DNA of 64,000 nt from Paralithodes platypus (GCA_032716605.1 CM064506.1:17185779-17249778), one strand, 5' to 3'; shown: positions 20,966-32,236, counted from the first letter of the stretch. A program made the numbers and translations. The notes: a model not told the origin generated them from the letters alone.

Positions 20966-21204
20966 CCTTAGTTTATATTAGCCGTCCAGGCTCAGGAGCA
21001 GCCCTTTGCGGGTCCTGTAAGTTGTAACTGAAATGATGTCGTTTGTGCCACCATTACCTAATTAGCCTAGCCTATAGCCTAGGCTTAGGCCAACCAAGCT
21101 ACGATAATTTTACCTTATAAATAACTGGGGACAGATTTGATTAGTTAATTGCCTCTTTAGGTTTGCGTGTAATTTAACCAAACAAACGTATAAAAATAAT
21201 ACGA

Positions 21205-21425
21205 TCTCTTCTTCTTCTTATTGTTTAAATGTGCAGTTTGCTTGGAGGGTTGTCTCCACTCGAATCTTCTTCTTCTTCTTCTTATTGTTTAAATGTGCAG
21301 TTTGCTTGGAGGGTTGTCTCCAGATTACTGCACAGGCGTTTAGATGGGACAGAGTAAGAATAGAAGGGGAAAATCATAGAATGAGGAATGAAAAACTACT
21401 CAAAATTAGTCACTGAAGCCCCCCT
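21205..21425 (-). repeat. Dispersed repeat with GAA-rich tail, copies 2 and 3
   Basis: A complete copy (about 21275-21425) is preceded by a truncated one (about 21205-21260). They share AAATGTGCAGTTTGCTTGG with the 20.76-kb copy. The tandem arrangement suggests insertion of one copy into or beside another. Confidence 0.55.
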
Positions 21426-21960
21426 TCTTCTTCTTCTTTTTGTGGAGTTGCTGTCCCCTCTCAAAGCCAGCTCACCTATGCACCGGTGACTTCTCCAGAA
21501 ACAGCTAGAGCTAGATTTAAGAATTAGTTTAGAAATTATGTAGTCGTAGAAAGGATAGTTAAAGACAAAGAATTGAAGTACCGGTATATAGCTTAAGCAG
21601 AACTCTCCTCTCCTTATTTTACCCCCTCCTCCACCCCCCAATATCTTGTTCTCTCCTTACCTTAATTTAAGGTAAAATTCTAGTTTCACGTACACAGCGA
21701 CAAAAGGGAGGCGCCGTTGTAAAGGCATAGCTTCCCGACCAACTATGAAGATCAGGGAAATTGCTGGGTAAAAGACGTAATATAATGATAATAAACATAG
21801 ACATTACGACATTACCCTAACCTAACAAGTATACTTAACCTAACCGAAATAAAATATATTTTTTACAGTAGAATAATTCCTTTTTTTTCCGCCGCTTTGA
21901 CATATCTAGAATTAGGCTAAACCTAATTTAACTTTTCCCCTCTCTACTATGTAATCTCAT
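21426..21960. other. Intergenic with repeat fragments
   Basis: It holds a short copy of the 19.3-kb palindrome arm (about 21744-21780) and a CCTAA-like tract (21808-21850). No gene is seen. Confidence 0.35.
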
Positions 21961-21969
21961 TTTTCTTCC

Positions 21970-22990
21970 TCCCCCGCTCTGGTCACCTTCTCCCCCCTCA
22001 CCCTATTCCGTTTTCTCTTCTGCCACACCCACACCTGCTCCAGGAATCTTTTCACTACCTTCATTCTTTTCCCCATTTACCCCCTCTTCTGTCCCGAGAC
22101 CTAACACAAATTTTACACCCTCATCCTCCTCCTCTTTCTGCTCTTCCCATTCCCTCTCCCCTACCACCCGTTTCAACTCATTTTCCAACCCCTCTCTCTC
22201 CTCTGCATAACCCTGGCACTCTGTCACTATATGTTCTATTGTCTCCTCCACTCTCCTCCCTCCCACCTCACACTGTAGACACTCTTTCACCCCCCCCATT
22301 CCACCTCCATGTTCTCCTATTTGTCTCTAATGCTCCTGCCCTAGCCTTAAACAGTAGTTCAGCTCCCCAACTTCCGTCATAGAACTCCTCTTTTCTCGGT
22401 CTCCCCTTGCTTCTATATCCCATCAGGGTCAATATACAGGAGGCGCTACAATATAGGTAGCAAAATTCTAATGGTAGTTTTGGGTTCCTATCATCATAGG
22501 CCTATGCTTCATTTCTATATACTTTTTATCCCCGGGAAAAAAAAAAAAAAATCTTGGGATTTTTCATTTATTTTCTTGGGATTTTTTGTTTTGGTCATTA
22601 ACCTAACCAAAAAACCTAACCTAACCTAACCTAATAGCCCCCAAATACATTTAGGTTAGGTTAGGTTAGGTTTTTTGGTTAGGTTAATAAAAAAAATAAA
22701 AAAAAAATACAGTACAATAAAAAAATAAAAAACCCAAGATCTTTTTTTTTCCCGGGGATAAAAAGTATATAGAAATGAAACATATGATGATAGGAACCCA
22801 AAACTACCATTATAATTTTGCTACCTATATTGTAGCGCCTCCTGTATATTGACCCTTATCAGTGTACTTTTCTTCTCCATATTTCTCTTCCATTCCTGTC
22901 TTCCTACTTCCTTCACTCTCGTTCCTATCTCTTTCTCTAGTCTCCTTCCCTGACCTAGTCCTGCATTACTCCCTACATCTCTCCACTCCA
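21970..22990 (-). mobile_element. LINE C-terminal fragment split by a palindromic insertion
   Basis: On the minus strand the protein runs KEIGTRVKEVGRQEWKRN (about 22920-22875) and ends at KKSTL. After the insert at 22436-22855 it resumes with GYRSKGRPRKEEFYDGSWG, then GGRRVEETIEHIVTECQGY (frame 22003-22299). This is a typical non-LTR ORF2 end with its Cys/His segment. The two halves join in a sensible order once the insert is disregarded. Confidence 0.7.
22436..22855. mobile_element. Near-perfect 420-bp palindromic element with TTAGG tracts at its centre
   Basis: Arms of about 205 bp starting GGGTCAATATACAGGAGGCG are inverted copies of each other. The centre holds (CCTAA)n and (TTAGG)n facing each other around 22611-22685. 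It interrupts a LINE ORF, with TGAT-like bases at both junctions (short target duplication). Non-coding MITE or foldback; superfamily unknown. Confidence 0.7.
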
Positions 22991-23103
22991 ACCGCGTCAC
23001 GGAGAATAGTATCAGGGGGGGGGAATCTTCTTCTTGTTTGTTGATTATAGGGCTGTGTGGCCAGGCCCAATTAACCCTGCCGGAGACCATCCCAGGTACG
23101 AAA

Positions 23104-24432
23104 TCACAGGCGGCCCAGACGACCCGAACGCCGCAGGAAGACTTTGGTGTGCTGGAGCACCCGGACACGGAGGGCTGGGTCCAGTCCACTGCCCCCCAAC
23201 AGGATGGGGAGGGTAAAGTTGGAGACCCCCAGGGAGCGGAGGCTGCAGCGGAGGAGGGTCCTATGGGAATAGAAGCGAGGGCAGTGAAGCAGGAAGTGCT
23301 CTACCGTTTCATCCACCGTCCGGCACCACGGGTAGAAAGGGTCAGGCACCAGTCGCAGACGGAAGAGGTGAGAGGCCAGTCCAACATGGCCTATGCGGAG
23401 ACGGACCAGGGCAGTGTCAAGGGGGCGGAGGGGGGAGCGGGACCATGGGTGAGGGGAAGAATCTAGCCTGTACTGACCAAGGGCGGTGCGGGAGAGCTCA
23501 CCTCTGAGGGAGGCATCCCAGAGCGTCCGGCATTGGGCAAAAGCTAGCCTGCCAACTGAGGAGGGAGGGAGAGGGAGGGGTTCAAGGGCAGGGGAGGAGT
23601 GTGCAAGGGAAGCCGCAGCATCAACAATGATGTTACCCCGGATACCAACATGGGAGGGAACCCACTGAAAATGGAGGGAAAAACCGGACTGCCCAAGAGA
23701 GCAAAGGAGAGAATGGGCCTGAAAGACAAGGTAGCTATGAGAGACTAGGTGCTGGGAGCTGAGGAGGGCAAGGGAGGATAGTGAATCTGAGAAAACTACT
23801 ATTGACTGTGGGGGGAGGAAATCGCGAATGAAAAGTAAAGCTTGAAGGATGGCATATAATTCTGAAGCAAGAACTGAATGGAAACCGGACAGCCGCCAAG
23901 CCCGACAAAGGGAAAGGTGCTCAACATAAATGGCGGCAGTAGAGGACAGGGGGGAGGAGGTGTGGGAGCCATCCGTGTAAATAGGGAAGTGAGTACTATA
24001 GCGGAGGGAGACAAGGTCTAGGAAAAGGGAGGGGGCACGGGAGCTATCCTGAATTTTGACGAAGGGAACATGAAGAGCAAGGTGGAACATAGAGGAGAAG
24101 TCGGACCAGGGTGGGAAAGGGGAGACGGAGGGGGTATGGGAAGGGGGCGGAAGGGGCAAGGAGAGGGAGAATGAGAACAGGAGGGCACGGACGAGGAAAG
24201 GGGAACGGGAGCGGAGAGGCCAGGAGGGAGCATGACGCAAGACGGGGGCATGAGAGATGAGGAGGCTATAAGGATGAGCAGGTGAGAATGACAGGGCACG
24301 ATGGAGGGTGATGACGTTAAGGTGATGACGGTCCATAGCAAGGGGAAGAAGACCCGCCTCCGCATGGAGAGAGACCGCCGGCGACGAGCGGAAGGCCCCC
24401 AATGCGATGCGGAGTGTCGTGTGCTGCACCAC
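23104..24432 (-). pseudogene. I-type LINE ORF2, RNase H and C-terminal domain
   Basis: The RNase H type I signature is complete: YTDGSH (Asp near 23,973), ASELYAIL, SDSLSSL and WVPSHVGIRGNIIVD. Next comes a Cys/His segment (WCRTVDETVEHFLLHC), and the protein ends at 23104. The 442-codon frame itself is intact. It depends on an upstream stop-broken RT, so it is unlikely to be functional in this copy. Confidence 0.85.
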
Positions 24433-25074
24433 ATCCAGCCGTTTGAGTACCGTGGGGGAGGCTGAGACGTAGACGGAGCTACCGTATCAAATTTTACTGA
24501 GCACGTACGCCGAATAAAACCGTAGGACTTCCCGATCCACGCCCCAACGAACGCCCGCCAAGCTCTTCATGATATCGAGCCACTTCATACACGACGACCG
24601 CAAATACTCGATATGATGCTTCCAGGTTAAGATGGGGCCATCGAGTCGGAGTCCCAAGAAAGTATGCTGCGTACGGAACGGGGCCGGCGTACCCACGAGG
24701 AGGATGGAGGGGAGGGAGGGGAGCTTGCGCTGGAGGGCGAAGCATATCAAGGCGCACTTCTGCGCATTGACGGCAAAACCCCAGTCCGCAAACCACCGGA
24801 GCAGTTCATCCACCCCGGCCTGCAGGCCCACCTGCGCCTCTAACAGTGTAGGAGCCGTGCAGACGAAGGATAGATCATCCGCATACGCCAAAAGAGACGT
24901 ACCAGGGGGACGGGGGAGGTCAGACAGGAGTCGATTAAAAAAAAATGGACTAAGGCCCGAGCCCTGGGGGGCCCCATGATGGACGGGACGCGGCAAGGAC
25001 AGCGCCCCCCCCCCCCCCCCCCCCCCACCACCGAGACCGAGAAGGAGCGACCCGACAGAAAACTGCGCACCCAA
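24433..25074 (-). pseudogene. I-type LINE ORF2, RT motifs B-C and thumb
   Basis: The RT continues in this frame with HHGAPQGSGLSPFFFNRLL and LLAYADDLSFVCT (intact YADD). A TGA at 24487-24489 interrupts it; the protein similarity then continues in the same frame through YGSSVYVSASPTVLKRLDV into the RNase H part. Confidence 0.8.
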
Positions 25075-26642
25075 GACAATGCAACACCCGAGACACCCAT
25101 ACCAGAGAGTTTGTATAAGATTCCCTCATGAGAAGCAGAGTCAAAGGTACCCGACACATCCACAAAGAGGGCCAGCATGACCCCACAACGTTTGTAAGTG
25201 TCGTGTACCAGGTGCTCCAGCTGCAGGAGGACATTCAGCGTTCCCCGGCCAGGACGGAAGCCACACTGCTCCTCCAACAGCGCACCCCAAGACTCGACCC
25301 ACCACTGCAGACGAGCACCAACCAGCCGCTCCATGAGCTTACCCACACACTGTAGGAGCACAATGGGACGGTAACCAGAGGGGCTGGAGAGATCTTTCCC
25401 GGGTTTAGGGAAAGGGAGGAGGATAGACTCCTTCCAAGCACCCGGGAAGACCCCATCCGCCCAGCTACGATTGAAGAGATCCAACAAGACAGCAGTAGAA
25501 GAGGGGGGGAGAGAGCGGAGGAACTCATAAGGGACCAGGTCAGGCCCGGCAGCTTTACGGGGCGAGAGAGCTGAGAGGGCAGAGGAAAGTTCCTGAGAAG
25601 TGAAGGGAAGAGAGAGACCAGAGGGGGAAGGAGAAGCCTCCGCCAGGCGAAGAGCGGCCGCTAGGCGGGCCGAAGCAGGGAGAGGGACAGGAGTGCTAAG
25701 CAGCGAGGAAAAGAAAGAAGCAAGGAAATCGGCCTTGGAAATATCAGACAGGAGAGCCACACCATCCCGGCAAAGAGGAAAGGAGAAAGAGGAAGCACGA
25801 CCCTTCATAGAGGACAGGAACCTCCACGTGCGCATGGCAGAGGAGGAGAAGGAGAGAGAAGAGACAAAGGATGACCAGGCCGAGCGGCGCGCGGCTACTA
25901 AGACACGGGTACACTCTGCGTCCAGGCGCCAGTACCGTAGCTTGTTCGCCTCGGAGAGACAGCGACGCCAGGCAGACCATGCCTGATGCCTGGCCTTCAC
26001 TGCCCCGCGACAAGCATCGGTCCACCAAGGCACCCCACAACGGGGCACCCCACGACGGTCTGACAGAGAGAAATCCTGGCGGCCGGCGGAAACCAGCCAC
26101 GAAGAAAAGGAGCCCGCCGCCACCTCGAGAGAGAGGCCTACTGCCGGGCAAGGGAGGGAGAGAGCCTCCTCAAACACCGGCCAGCCCCCCTCTGAAAAGT
26201 GCCACCGAGGGCGAGTAGGACAGGGAAGATTCAAGGAAAGGACTGGAAACCCAACGACAAGAGGCAAGTGATCGCTACCCAGGTAGGGACCAAGAGAATA
26301 GGCCGCACCCTGAAAAGGGGCTTCACCCAGGCACAAGTCTAAAACGGAGGCCAAACCAGAGTGAGGATCAAACCGGGTATGGAGACCGGAGGGAGAGAGA
26401 AGAGAGAAACGGGCAGAGCCGAGAAGAAACTGGAAGAGGGAAGAGCCAGAAGCATTACGGGAACGAAGCGGAAGATCCGGTTCCCAACATCTATGCCTGG
26501 CGTTAAAATCACCCACGACCTGCGCCGGCGAGGGGAGCTGACCGAAGTAGTGATCAAGTTCAGGAAGAGAGACAGAGAGACAGGGATTAACGATCTCGAA
26601 TGATGAGGATTGTTGATTGTAGTGTTGTATGGGCAGCCACAA
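24840..26642 (-). pseudogene. I-type LINE ORF2, endonuclease and N-terminal RT
   Basis: The 600-codon frame holds VVGDFNARHRCWEP and GSDHLPLVV of the APE-type endonuclease, then RT motifs: a GPDLVPYEFLRSLPP segment, SGYRPIVLLQCVGKLMERL, EEQCGFRPGRGTLNVLLQL and LFVDVSGTFDSASHEG (motif A; the second D/N position reads GTFD). At the poly-G run (about 25010) the frame shifts, so residues after GGGGGGG in this frame are not native. About 17 residues at the start (26592-26642) fall in a later micro-insertion. Confidence 0.8.
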
Positions 26643-26654
26643 TTAACCCTGCAT
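26602..26654 (-). mobile_element. 53-bp LINE 3'-end micro-insertion
   Basis: The segment matches the 3' end of the I-type LINE (compare 23036-23085: GATTATAGGGCTGTGTGGCC ... AATTAACCCTGC). It is flanked by a 10-bp direct repeat GATCTCGAAT (26592-26601 and 26655-26664), consistent with target-site duplication. Confidence 0.75.
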
Positions 26655-26664
26655 GATCTCGAAT

Positions 26665-27033
26665 CTTGTTTTGCTTGACAGGGCTGTTTGTTCGGGGAGA
26701 TCATCTTTACAACAGCCCCCCCTATTACTTTGTATGTTGTATGACAGGTGTTGTAGCCCAAGGACCAAATAAACCCCGCCGGGCAGCCAATGAACGAAAT
26801 ACCGTACGATAATATTATATTGGAGCCGGTGATAGCAGTGCCTGCACATAGCCAATGATTTTAGTTAGTTAAAATAGGATTTCAGAGGCTATCAATCCTT
26901 CTGGATTATTTAGCCAGCGCACTCTATGTCAAGAATAGTGTCAGGAGTAAAGCTCATTTCGAGAACTCTAGTCCTTTTTATTTATTTTTATTATAGGCTA
27001 TTTTTAATTTTATTTTTTACTCATAATAATCTA

Positions 27034-27071
<38 letters not shown>

Positions 27072-27105
27072 TGAGAATATATCACAAATACACGTGAGCC
27101 ACTAA
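26665..27105. other. Repeat fragments and (TA)n
   Basis: 26690-26800 contains another degenerate LINE-end-like segment. A (TA)n tract lies at about 27035-27068. No gene. Confidence 0.4.
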
Positions 27106-27256
27106 ATGTTTCTAGTCTTTCAGTGGGGATCGAACCATCGACCATCAGGACGATAGCCGACGCTTTAATCAATAGACTGCCGTGGTGTAATTGATTAAAG
27201 CGTCGGCTATCGTCCTGATGGTCGATGGTTCGATCCCCACTGAGAGACTAGAAACA
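27106..27256. repeat. Perfectly inverted tRNA-like pair
   Basis: Arms 27106-27172 and 27190-27256 are reverse complements with one mismatch in about 67 bases. The plus-oriented arm with the spacer reads like a tRNA: A-box-like TGGTGTAATTGATTAAAGCG and B-box-like GGTTCGATCCC. (TA)n lies on both sides. It is a tRNA-derived repeat rather than a functional tRNA gene, since I could not build a clean acceptor stem. Confidence 0.65.
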
Positions 27257-27269
27257 TATATATATATTA

Positions 27270-27851
27270 TTACATCTGGAGCAACCAAGATGTTACGTAA
27301 CACGTCCTTCTTACTTCCTCATTCGTCTGTCTATCCCTCCATGTAACTCCGCACGCACTTCTCAAGTAACTCATTTCCACCGCTCTCACTCTTGGTCTGA
27401 GTCTCTTCCCGAACGTCCATGCTTCGCTTCCGTAAGTTAGTGTCGGGATTACCACACTGTCATGCAAGGACTTCGATCTTCACTTCTATACTGACCACTC
27501 TATTTCTTGTTACTGCTTTCAACGTTCCTACAACCCTCTTCCCCTGTTGCACCCTCTCCTGCACTTCTTCACCCATAGTCCCATCTTTACTCAACACACT
27601 GCCCAGATACTTAAAAGAGCTGACAATCTCCATAGCCTGACGATTCAATTTCACCTCACACTCTGTGACTTCAACCCTTTCGAAGACCATAACCTTGCTC
27701 TTCCCCGCATTTACCTTCAAATTCCGTTTTTCTAAACTCATTTACCAGAACCTGCAACTTCCATTCGTTATCGCTCATCAGAACTGTATCATCCGCAAAC
27801 AGCAGTATAGGCAGCTTCCACTCATTTCCCTCCCTTTTCAGCGATACACCG
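27270..27851 (-). pseudogene. RTE reverse transcriptase, C-terminal part
   Basis: After the insertion the protein resumes with SLKREGNEWKLPILLFADD (intact FADD), then KVNAGKSKVMVFERVE, SSFKYLGSVLSKDGTMGEE and TLTYGSEAWTFGKRLRPRV. Frames differ by indels near 27735 and 27465. The region after RQTNEEVR is absent. Confidence 0.8.
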
Positions 27852-28679
27852 TGGTGGTCAAGTGGTGAGCACGCTCGCGTGTGAATCTGAAAGACCCGGG
27901 ATCGAATCCCTGCCACAGCGGACATTTAGTGGGTGCGGTAGTACGTCCTAGCATGTTTCACATGCTTGCACCCAGTCAGGGGACATCCTGACGACGTATA
28001 CAGACAAAACACACATAACAAAGCCACTCCAACACCTTCCTCTCTCTCCAACACCCCTTCTCCCCTCTCAACACTCTTCTCTGAGGTAAGCAAACATTCT
28101 TCTTCACCGCCATCAAAGACTGGAACGACCTACCCCAGTCAGTCCGTGAAAAGAGAACACTGTATTCCTTCAGACGTAGCCTGAAGGAACACCTGAACCG
28201 GACAGCTGCGAGAAGGGAGCACCAAGCTTATGTCTACTACTAAATGCGACATAAGAGATAGACAAACCAAACTGAAATGATTACTGATTACGGATTACTG
28301 ATATTTACTATAGGATGCAAGGTATCTTAAAATAACCCCCTAGAAATACTTTCTCTAAAGTATCTATTTCTTTATCCTCCCCATTTTCCCCAGCTAACCT
28401 AATCCCACAAGGACCCCAATGGAAATACGCCTAACGGCCTTATTGGGCTATCCTTAGTTGGAATTATGCAAGGCTGGTACATGTCATATTTGTAACATAG
28501 TGGTACCAACTCTGTAAATTGCTAACTGAATAAATATTATTATGTTGTTATTATAGTTCAGTCCTGTAAAGAATTGTAAGATTCAGAGTCGTAAAGATTC
28601 CAGGACGAGCTCATTAGCGGCGGATCCCCAGATCGACCGTGGTGATTGTCACCTAAACATCTACAAAACAAACAAACAA
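27852..28679 (+). mobile_element. Composite insertion: tRNA-like head plus LINE 3' tail
   Basis: The left part (27852-27925) is tRNA-like, with A-box-like TGGTCAAGTGGTGAGC and B-box-like GGGATCGAATCCC. Further right, 28083-28243 encodes an L2/CR1-type LINE C-terminus (TAIKDWNDLPQSV, SFRRSLKEHL, stop). The unit ends with (CAAA)n near 28660-28680. It splits the RTE reverse transcriptase, and ACACC is present on both sides (27847-27851, 28680-28684). The unit looks like a SINE with an unusually long LINE-derived tail. Confidence 0.65.
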
Positions 28680-29913
28680 ACACCAACATCCACTGCTCTT
28701 CCTAGTATTTCTTTCATGACTCCATCCATATATACAGTAAACAACCACGGGGACATCACACACCCCTGTTTCAACCCAACACTCGGGTCAAAGAACTCGC
28801 TCTGCTCATTCTCCACACGTACTGCTGCCTTTGCACCCTCATACATGCTCTTCACTGCTTTCAGCAACTTGCCCTCTACTCCGTATATTCTAAGTAGGCC
28901 TACTTTCCACATGCCTTCTCTATCCACTCTGTCATAGGCCTTCTCCAAGTCCATAAAGGCAACATACACCTTTTGTTTCTTCTCCAGATATTTCTCCACA
29001 ACACAATTCAGGGTAAAAATCTGATCTACACATCCTCTTCCCTTCCTAAGACCTCCCTGCTCGTCGCCTATCCATTTCTCTGTTCTCACTCTCACTCTCT
29101 CAATCACTACCCTACTGTACACCTTCCCTACTACGCTTAAAAGACATATTCTTCGGTGGTTACCACACACTCCTCTTTCCCCTTTGCCCTTATATAGGGG
29201 GACTATTATGCCAGTCTTCCAGTCATCGGGTGCATTCCCCTTCTCCCATGTTAGTTTGCACATTTTCCATACCCATTCGATCACTATCTCACCACCATAC
29301 CTCAACATTTCCCCACACACTCCATCTATTCCTGGTGCTTTCCCCAACTTCACTCTTTTCATGGCTTCCCACACTTCTGACCTCCTGGTCCCCACCTCCT
29401 CCTCCACTACTTCTCCTCTTCTCCCTCTCATACCCCATCCAACTCTTCATTCCTTACATTTAGCAACTCGTTGAAGTACTCCCTCCATCTTTCGACTCTC
29501 TCTTGCTTCTCGGCTAGCATTCTCCCATTCTTTTCTTTCACACTCTTACTGTTTCCCTTGCTACCTTTCCTAACTTTCTTGACTTCTTTCCAGAACAGTT
29601 TCTTACACTCCCTCCATTTTACACTTAGATTCCTTCCAAATTCCTCATCTACTCTTCTCTTACTTTCCTTCACTACTCTCTTCACCACTCTCTTTCTCTC
29701 CACGTACCTCGCTCGTTTCTGCCTCTCCAAATCTTCATTCCCTCTACTACCCAACCACTCTCTATACACTTTCTTCTTATCTTCCACAGCTATTTTTACC
29801 TCTTCTGTCCACCATGCTGTACCTTTCACTCCCCTCCCTCCACACAACTCCTCACATGCTGCACAGACCTCTTCCTTAAACACTAGCTTGCTTATCTCCT
29901 CCACTTCCTCCAT
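28661..29913 (-). pseudogene. RTE reverse transcriptase, N-terminal part
   Basis: The linker (29913-29428, Lys/Arg/Glu-rich) leads by frameshift to RT motifs: KLGKAPGIDGVCGEML, DWKTGIIVPLYKGKG, FMDLEKAYDRVDREG (motif A) and GLKQGCVMSPWLFTVYMDG (motif B). The frame breaks at 28680 where an insertion begins, in the middle of the loop before FADD. Confidence 0.8.
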
Positions 29914-30002
29914 ATCTTCCAGGTCGAACCCACCTAGTCGTCTTTCTACTGCTCACCTGTACTCTTCCCTGATTTCCTCCTCCTGTAGCCTCTGCACCCT
30001 CC

Positions 30003-30898
30003 TCACCATTCACCTTCCTCTCGCTTCCCTCCAGGTCTCTTCACCCACTTCTTTTGTATCCTAACCTTAGCTACTACTACATAATGATCAGACAGTCCCC
30101 CTCCAATACCCCTATACACCCTAGCATCCATCACAGATTTCTTCATTCTTTCATCCACACATATATAATCAATCAGTGACTTTCGTTCCACCACTGTCTT
30201 ATCCTTCATCGTCCACACCACTTTCCATGTGTACCTGTGTATCATTCTGTGTCGGAAGAAGGTGTTGGCTATCCACAACCTCCTCCCCACACATACGTCC
30301 ACAAGTGCACTACCATTCCCATTCACCTCTGACGGTACCCCCCACCCTCCCACCACTCCATCAACTTTCCTATCACCCACCTTGCCATTCATATCCCCAA
30401 TCAGAAATATTCTTTCGTTCTTGTTAAACTTATCCAGGCACTCCTCCACATTTACCCAGAACTCCTCTTTCTCTCTTACAAGTTTATCCTCTGTCGGAGC
30501 ATACACACACACACTCACCCACGTTTGTATTCCTACTTTCATTCTCACCCCCACAATCCTTGAACCCACAGACCCATATTCTCTTACACACTCCTTCCAT
30601 TTGTTACTTACAAACAAACACGCATCTTCTCTCGCTGCTCCCTCACTCACTCCAGCACACACACCCATTCCACACTCCACTCTCTCACATCTGTACCCTT
30701 CCATTTGGTCTCCGTCATTCCACATACATCCAGCCTGGCATTCACTAACACTTCCAGTACCTCTCTCTCTTTTGTGCCATCATTCATGCCACTCACATTC
30801 CATGTCCCTATTCTCAGAATGTCCGTAGGCTTGTCCATGGTCAGTCTGGGTTCGTCAACACAGGGTCCGTCCGCATCCGAGGCCGATTGTTCGTTCAT
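30003..30898 (-). pseudogene. RTE endonuclease
   Basis: APE-type motifs appear in order: LRIGTWNVSGMNDG, MTETKWKGTD, then after a frameshift near 30690 VCVYAPT, FLIGDMNGKVGD, SLIDYICVD and GGLSDHYVVVAKV. The Met at 30898 is a plausible native start, following the 5' leader. All usual endonuclease blocks are present; the frameshift inactivates this copy. Confidence 0.8.
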
Positions 30899-31021
30899 CG
30901 TTGCTATGTTTTTTTTCCGGGTGAGGGTCGCAAGCCCACCAACCCAACCTCTTTAGTCGCCTCTTACGACACGCAGAAGGCACATGGGGCATATTCTAAT
31001 CCCTTACCCCCAGGGTAACCT

Positions 31022-31859
31022 TACCCCCAGGACAGATATTCGAGTGTCTGTTCTTAATAGGTGTGCTAGACTAATATTTTCACTTCCACCCAGAACACCC
31101 ACCACATATTATCAAATAGATCTACACTGGCTTCCCATCAAGGCCAGAATAGAGTTTAAAGTGTGCCTACTGACATTTAAGGTGCTGAGGTTTGGTGAGC
31201 CTAAGTATTTGTTGGACCTTCTATTTCCAACACATAATGAGTCAAATGTGAATTTACGTAGTGGTGATGACCCATATCGCCTTTATGAGCCCAGAGCCAT
31301 TGAGGAACGTGCTTTTGCTGCTAGATCCTTTTCTTATGTTGCCCCATGTCTATTCAATCGACTTCCTGTGTCACTTAACCTAAGAAGTGTGCATGGGGGG
31401 TATGAGACACCACACTCCTGTGCTGACGTATTTGAGCTGTTCCCATCACTAACATCGTTATTTTACCATAAATAGCATTAATACTTATCCATATGCGCCT
31501 ATTATAGGTTGATTATAAAGGTATTAACCTGTTACAACAATAAAACAAGTGGAAACAGTGTTTGGATGGTCAAAATCGGCGATACAGGCCAGGAGTTACA
31601 TAATGTATGGCTGAGGCAACCTCCCTGCCCTCCACCCCTCCCCTTGTCTGGAGAGACACTGTTCCGGAATAGTCTCTCTCTCGATCTTTCCCACGCTTGG
31701 TAACAGTGATGACAACGCCCTGCTACCAACTCGCTAATGTTAGCACGAAAATAAACCACAGAATAAGGGAATAACAGGGAAAATAGGTGATAACTGAAGG
31801 AGGGGAGGAAAGTGGGGAAGGAGGGGAGGTGGAGGAGTGATATTTGGCATGGCCCAGGG

Positions 31860-31894
<35 letters not shown>

Positions 31895-32236
31895 GTGTTT
31901 TAAATGGATTTTGTTTTTCCCTTACTCTTAAGAGTCTTCCCGCAGTCCGCCGGGGAGAACTCTTAAGAGTCTCCCTGCAGTTCCCGGGTTAAGCAGTTGA
32001 ATTCTGTTGACGCTTTTAAGAAACAACTGAAGTCGCACATATTTCTGAGGGCTTATGCTATTGGGGAGCATCGAGTTACTGATGACTGTAAGCTCTAAAG
32101 TTTGTTTTTGTTTTTGTTTTGTTTTTGTTTTTTTGAAATGGAAAAATTTAAGTTAATGTGAGCGCTCGTGATCCCATTTGGAGAATTGGCGCTCGAACAA
32201 ATAAAATACCAGCATATTATTATTATTATTATTAGT
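31022..32236 (+). mobile_element. L2/CR1-like LINE 3' end with (TTA)n tail, split by a TTAA element
   Basis: The frame 30984-31475 encodes LNRCARLIFSLPPRTPTTYY, IDLHWLPIKARIEFKVCLLT and RAIEERAFAARSFSYVAP, characteristic of the C-terminal part of CR1/L2-group LINEs. It is interrupted at 31375 by a TTAA element and resumes at 31993 with QLNSVDAFKKQLKSHIFLRA, then stop. The element ends in (TTA)n at about 32218-32234. Across the insertion the join reads PVSL then KQLNSVDAF, in good LINE register. Confidence 0.8.
31375..31992 (-). mobile_element. TTAA MITE family A, copy 1
   Basis: Bounded by TTAA on both sides. In this orientation it begins TTAACCTAAGAAGTGTGCATG and ends CCCGGGTTAA, matching the other family A copies inverted. 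Shared landmarks are a (T/A)n run, GCCCCTGGGCCATGC and a CTATTTTCCCTGTTATTCCC segment. It interrupts a LINE ORF. Confidence 0.8.

Larger units (their letters stand above)
23030..26591 (-). mobile_element. I-type LINE with endonuclease, RT and RNase H, 5'-truncated
   Basis: Blocks run in order on the minus strand: endonuclease, RT, RNase H, Cys/His segment, stop at 23104, short 3' UTR and an AAGAAGAAG-like tail near 23030. The RNase H downstream of RT marks the I group of LINEs. Damage visible: a frameshift at the poly-C/G tract 25006-25026 and an in-frame TGA at about 24487-24489. The 5' boundary is uncertain because the upstream part of the endonuclease is missing or merges with other repeat fragments near 26.6-26.8 kb. 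Confidence 0.85.
27290..30998 (-). mobile_element. RTE-type LINE, nearly full length but broken
   Basis: On the minus strand: 5' leader with CGTAAGAGGCGACTAAA (about 30970-30950), endonuclease, RT and C-terminus. The frame changes several times (ORF pieces 30898-30647, 30725-30003, 29913-29428, 29431-28661, 27925-27671, 27741-27460, 27467-27270) and an 828-bp insertion splits the RT. The 3' end lacks the (TAGA)n tail seen in the 10.7-kb fragment. Confidence 0.85.

Noticed and set aside
23044..26603. Plus-strand ORFs of 142, 115 and 128 codons
   Set aside because: All are antisense to the I-type LINE proteins, which have clear RT and RNase H motifs.
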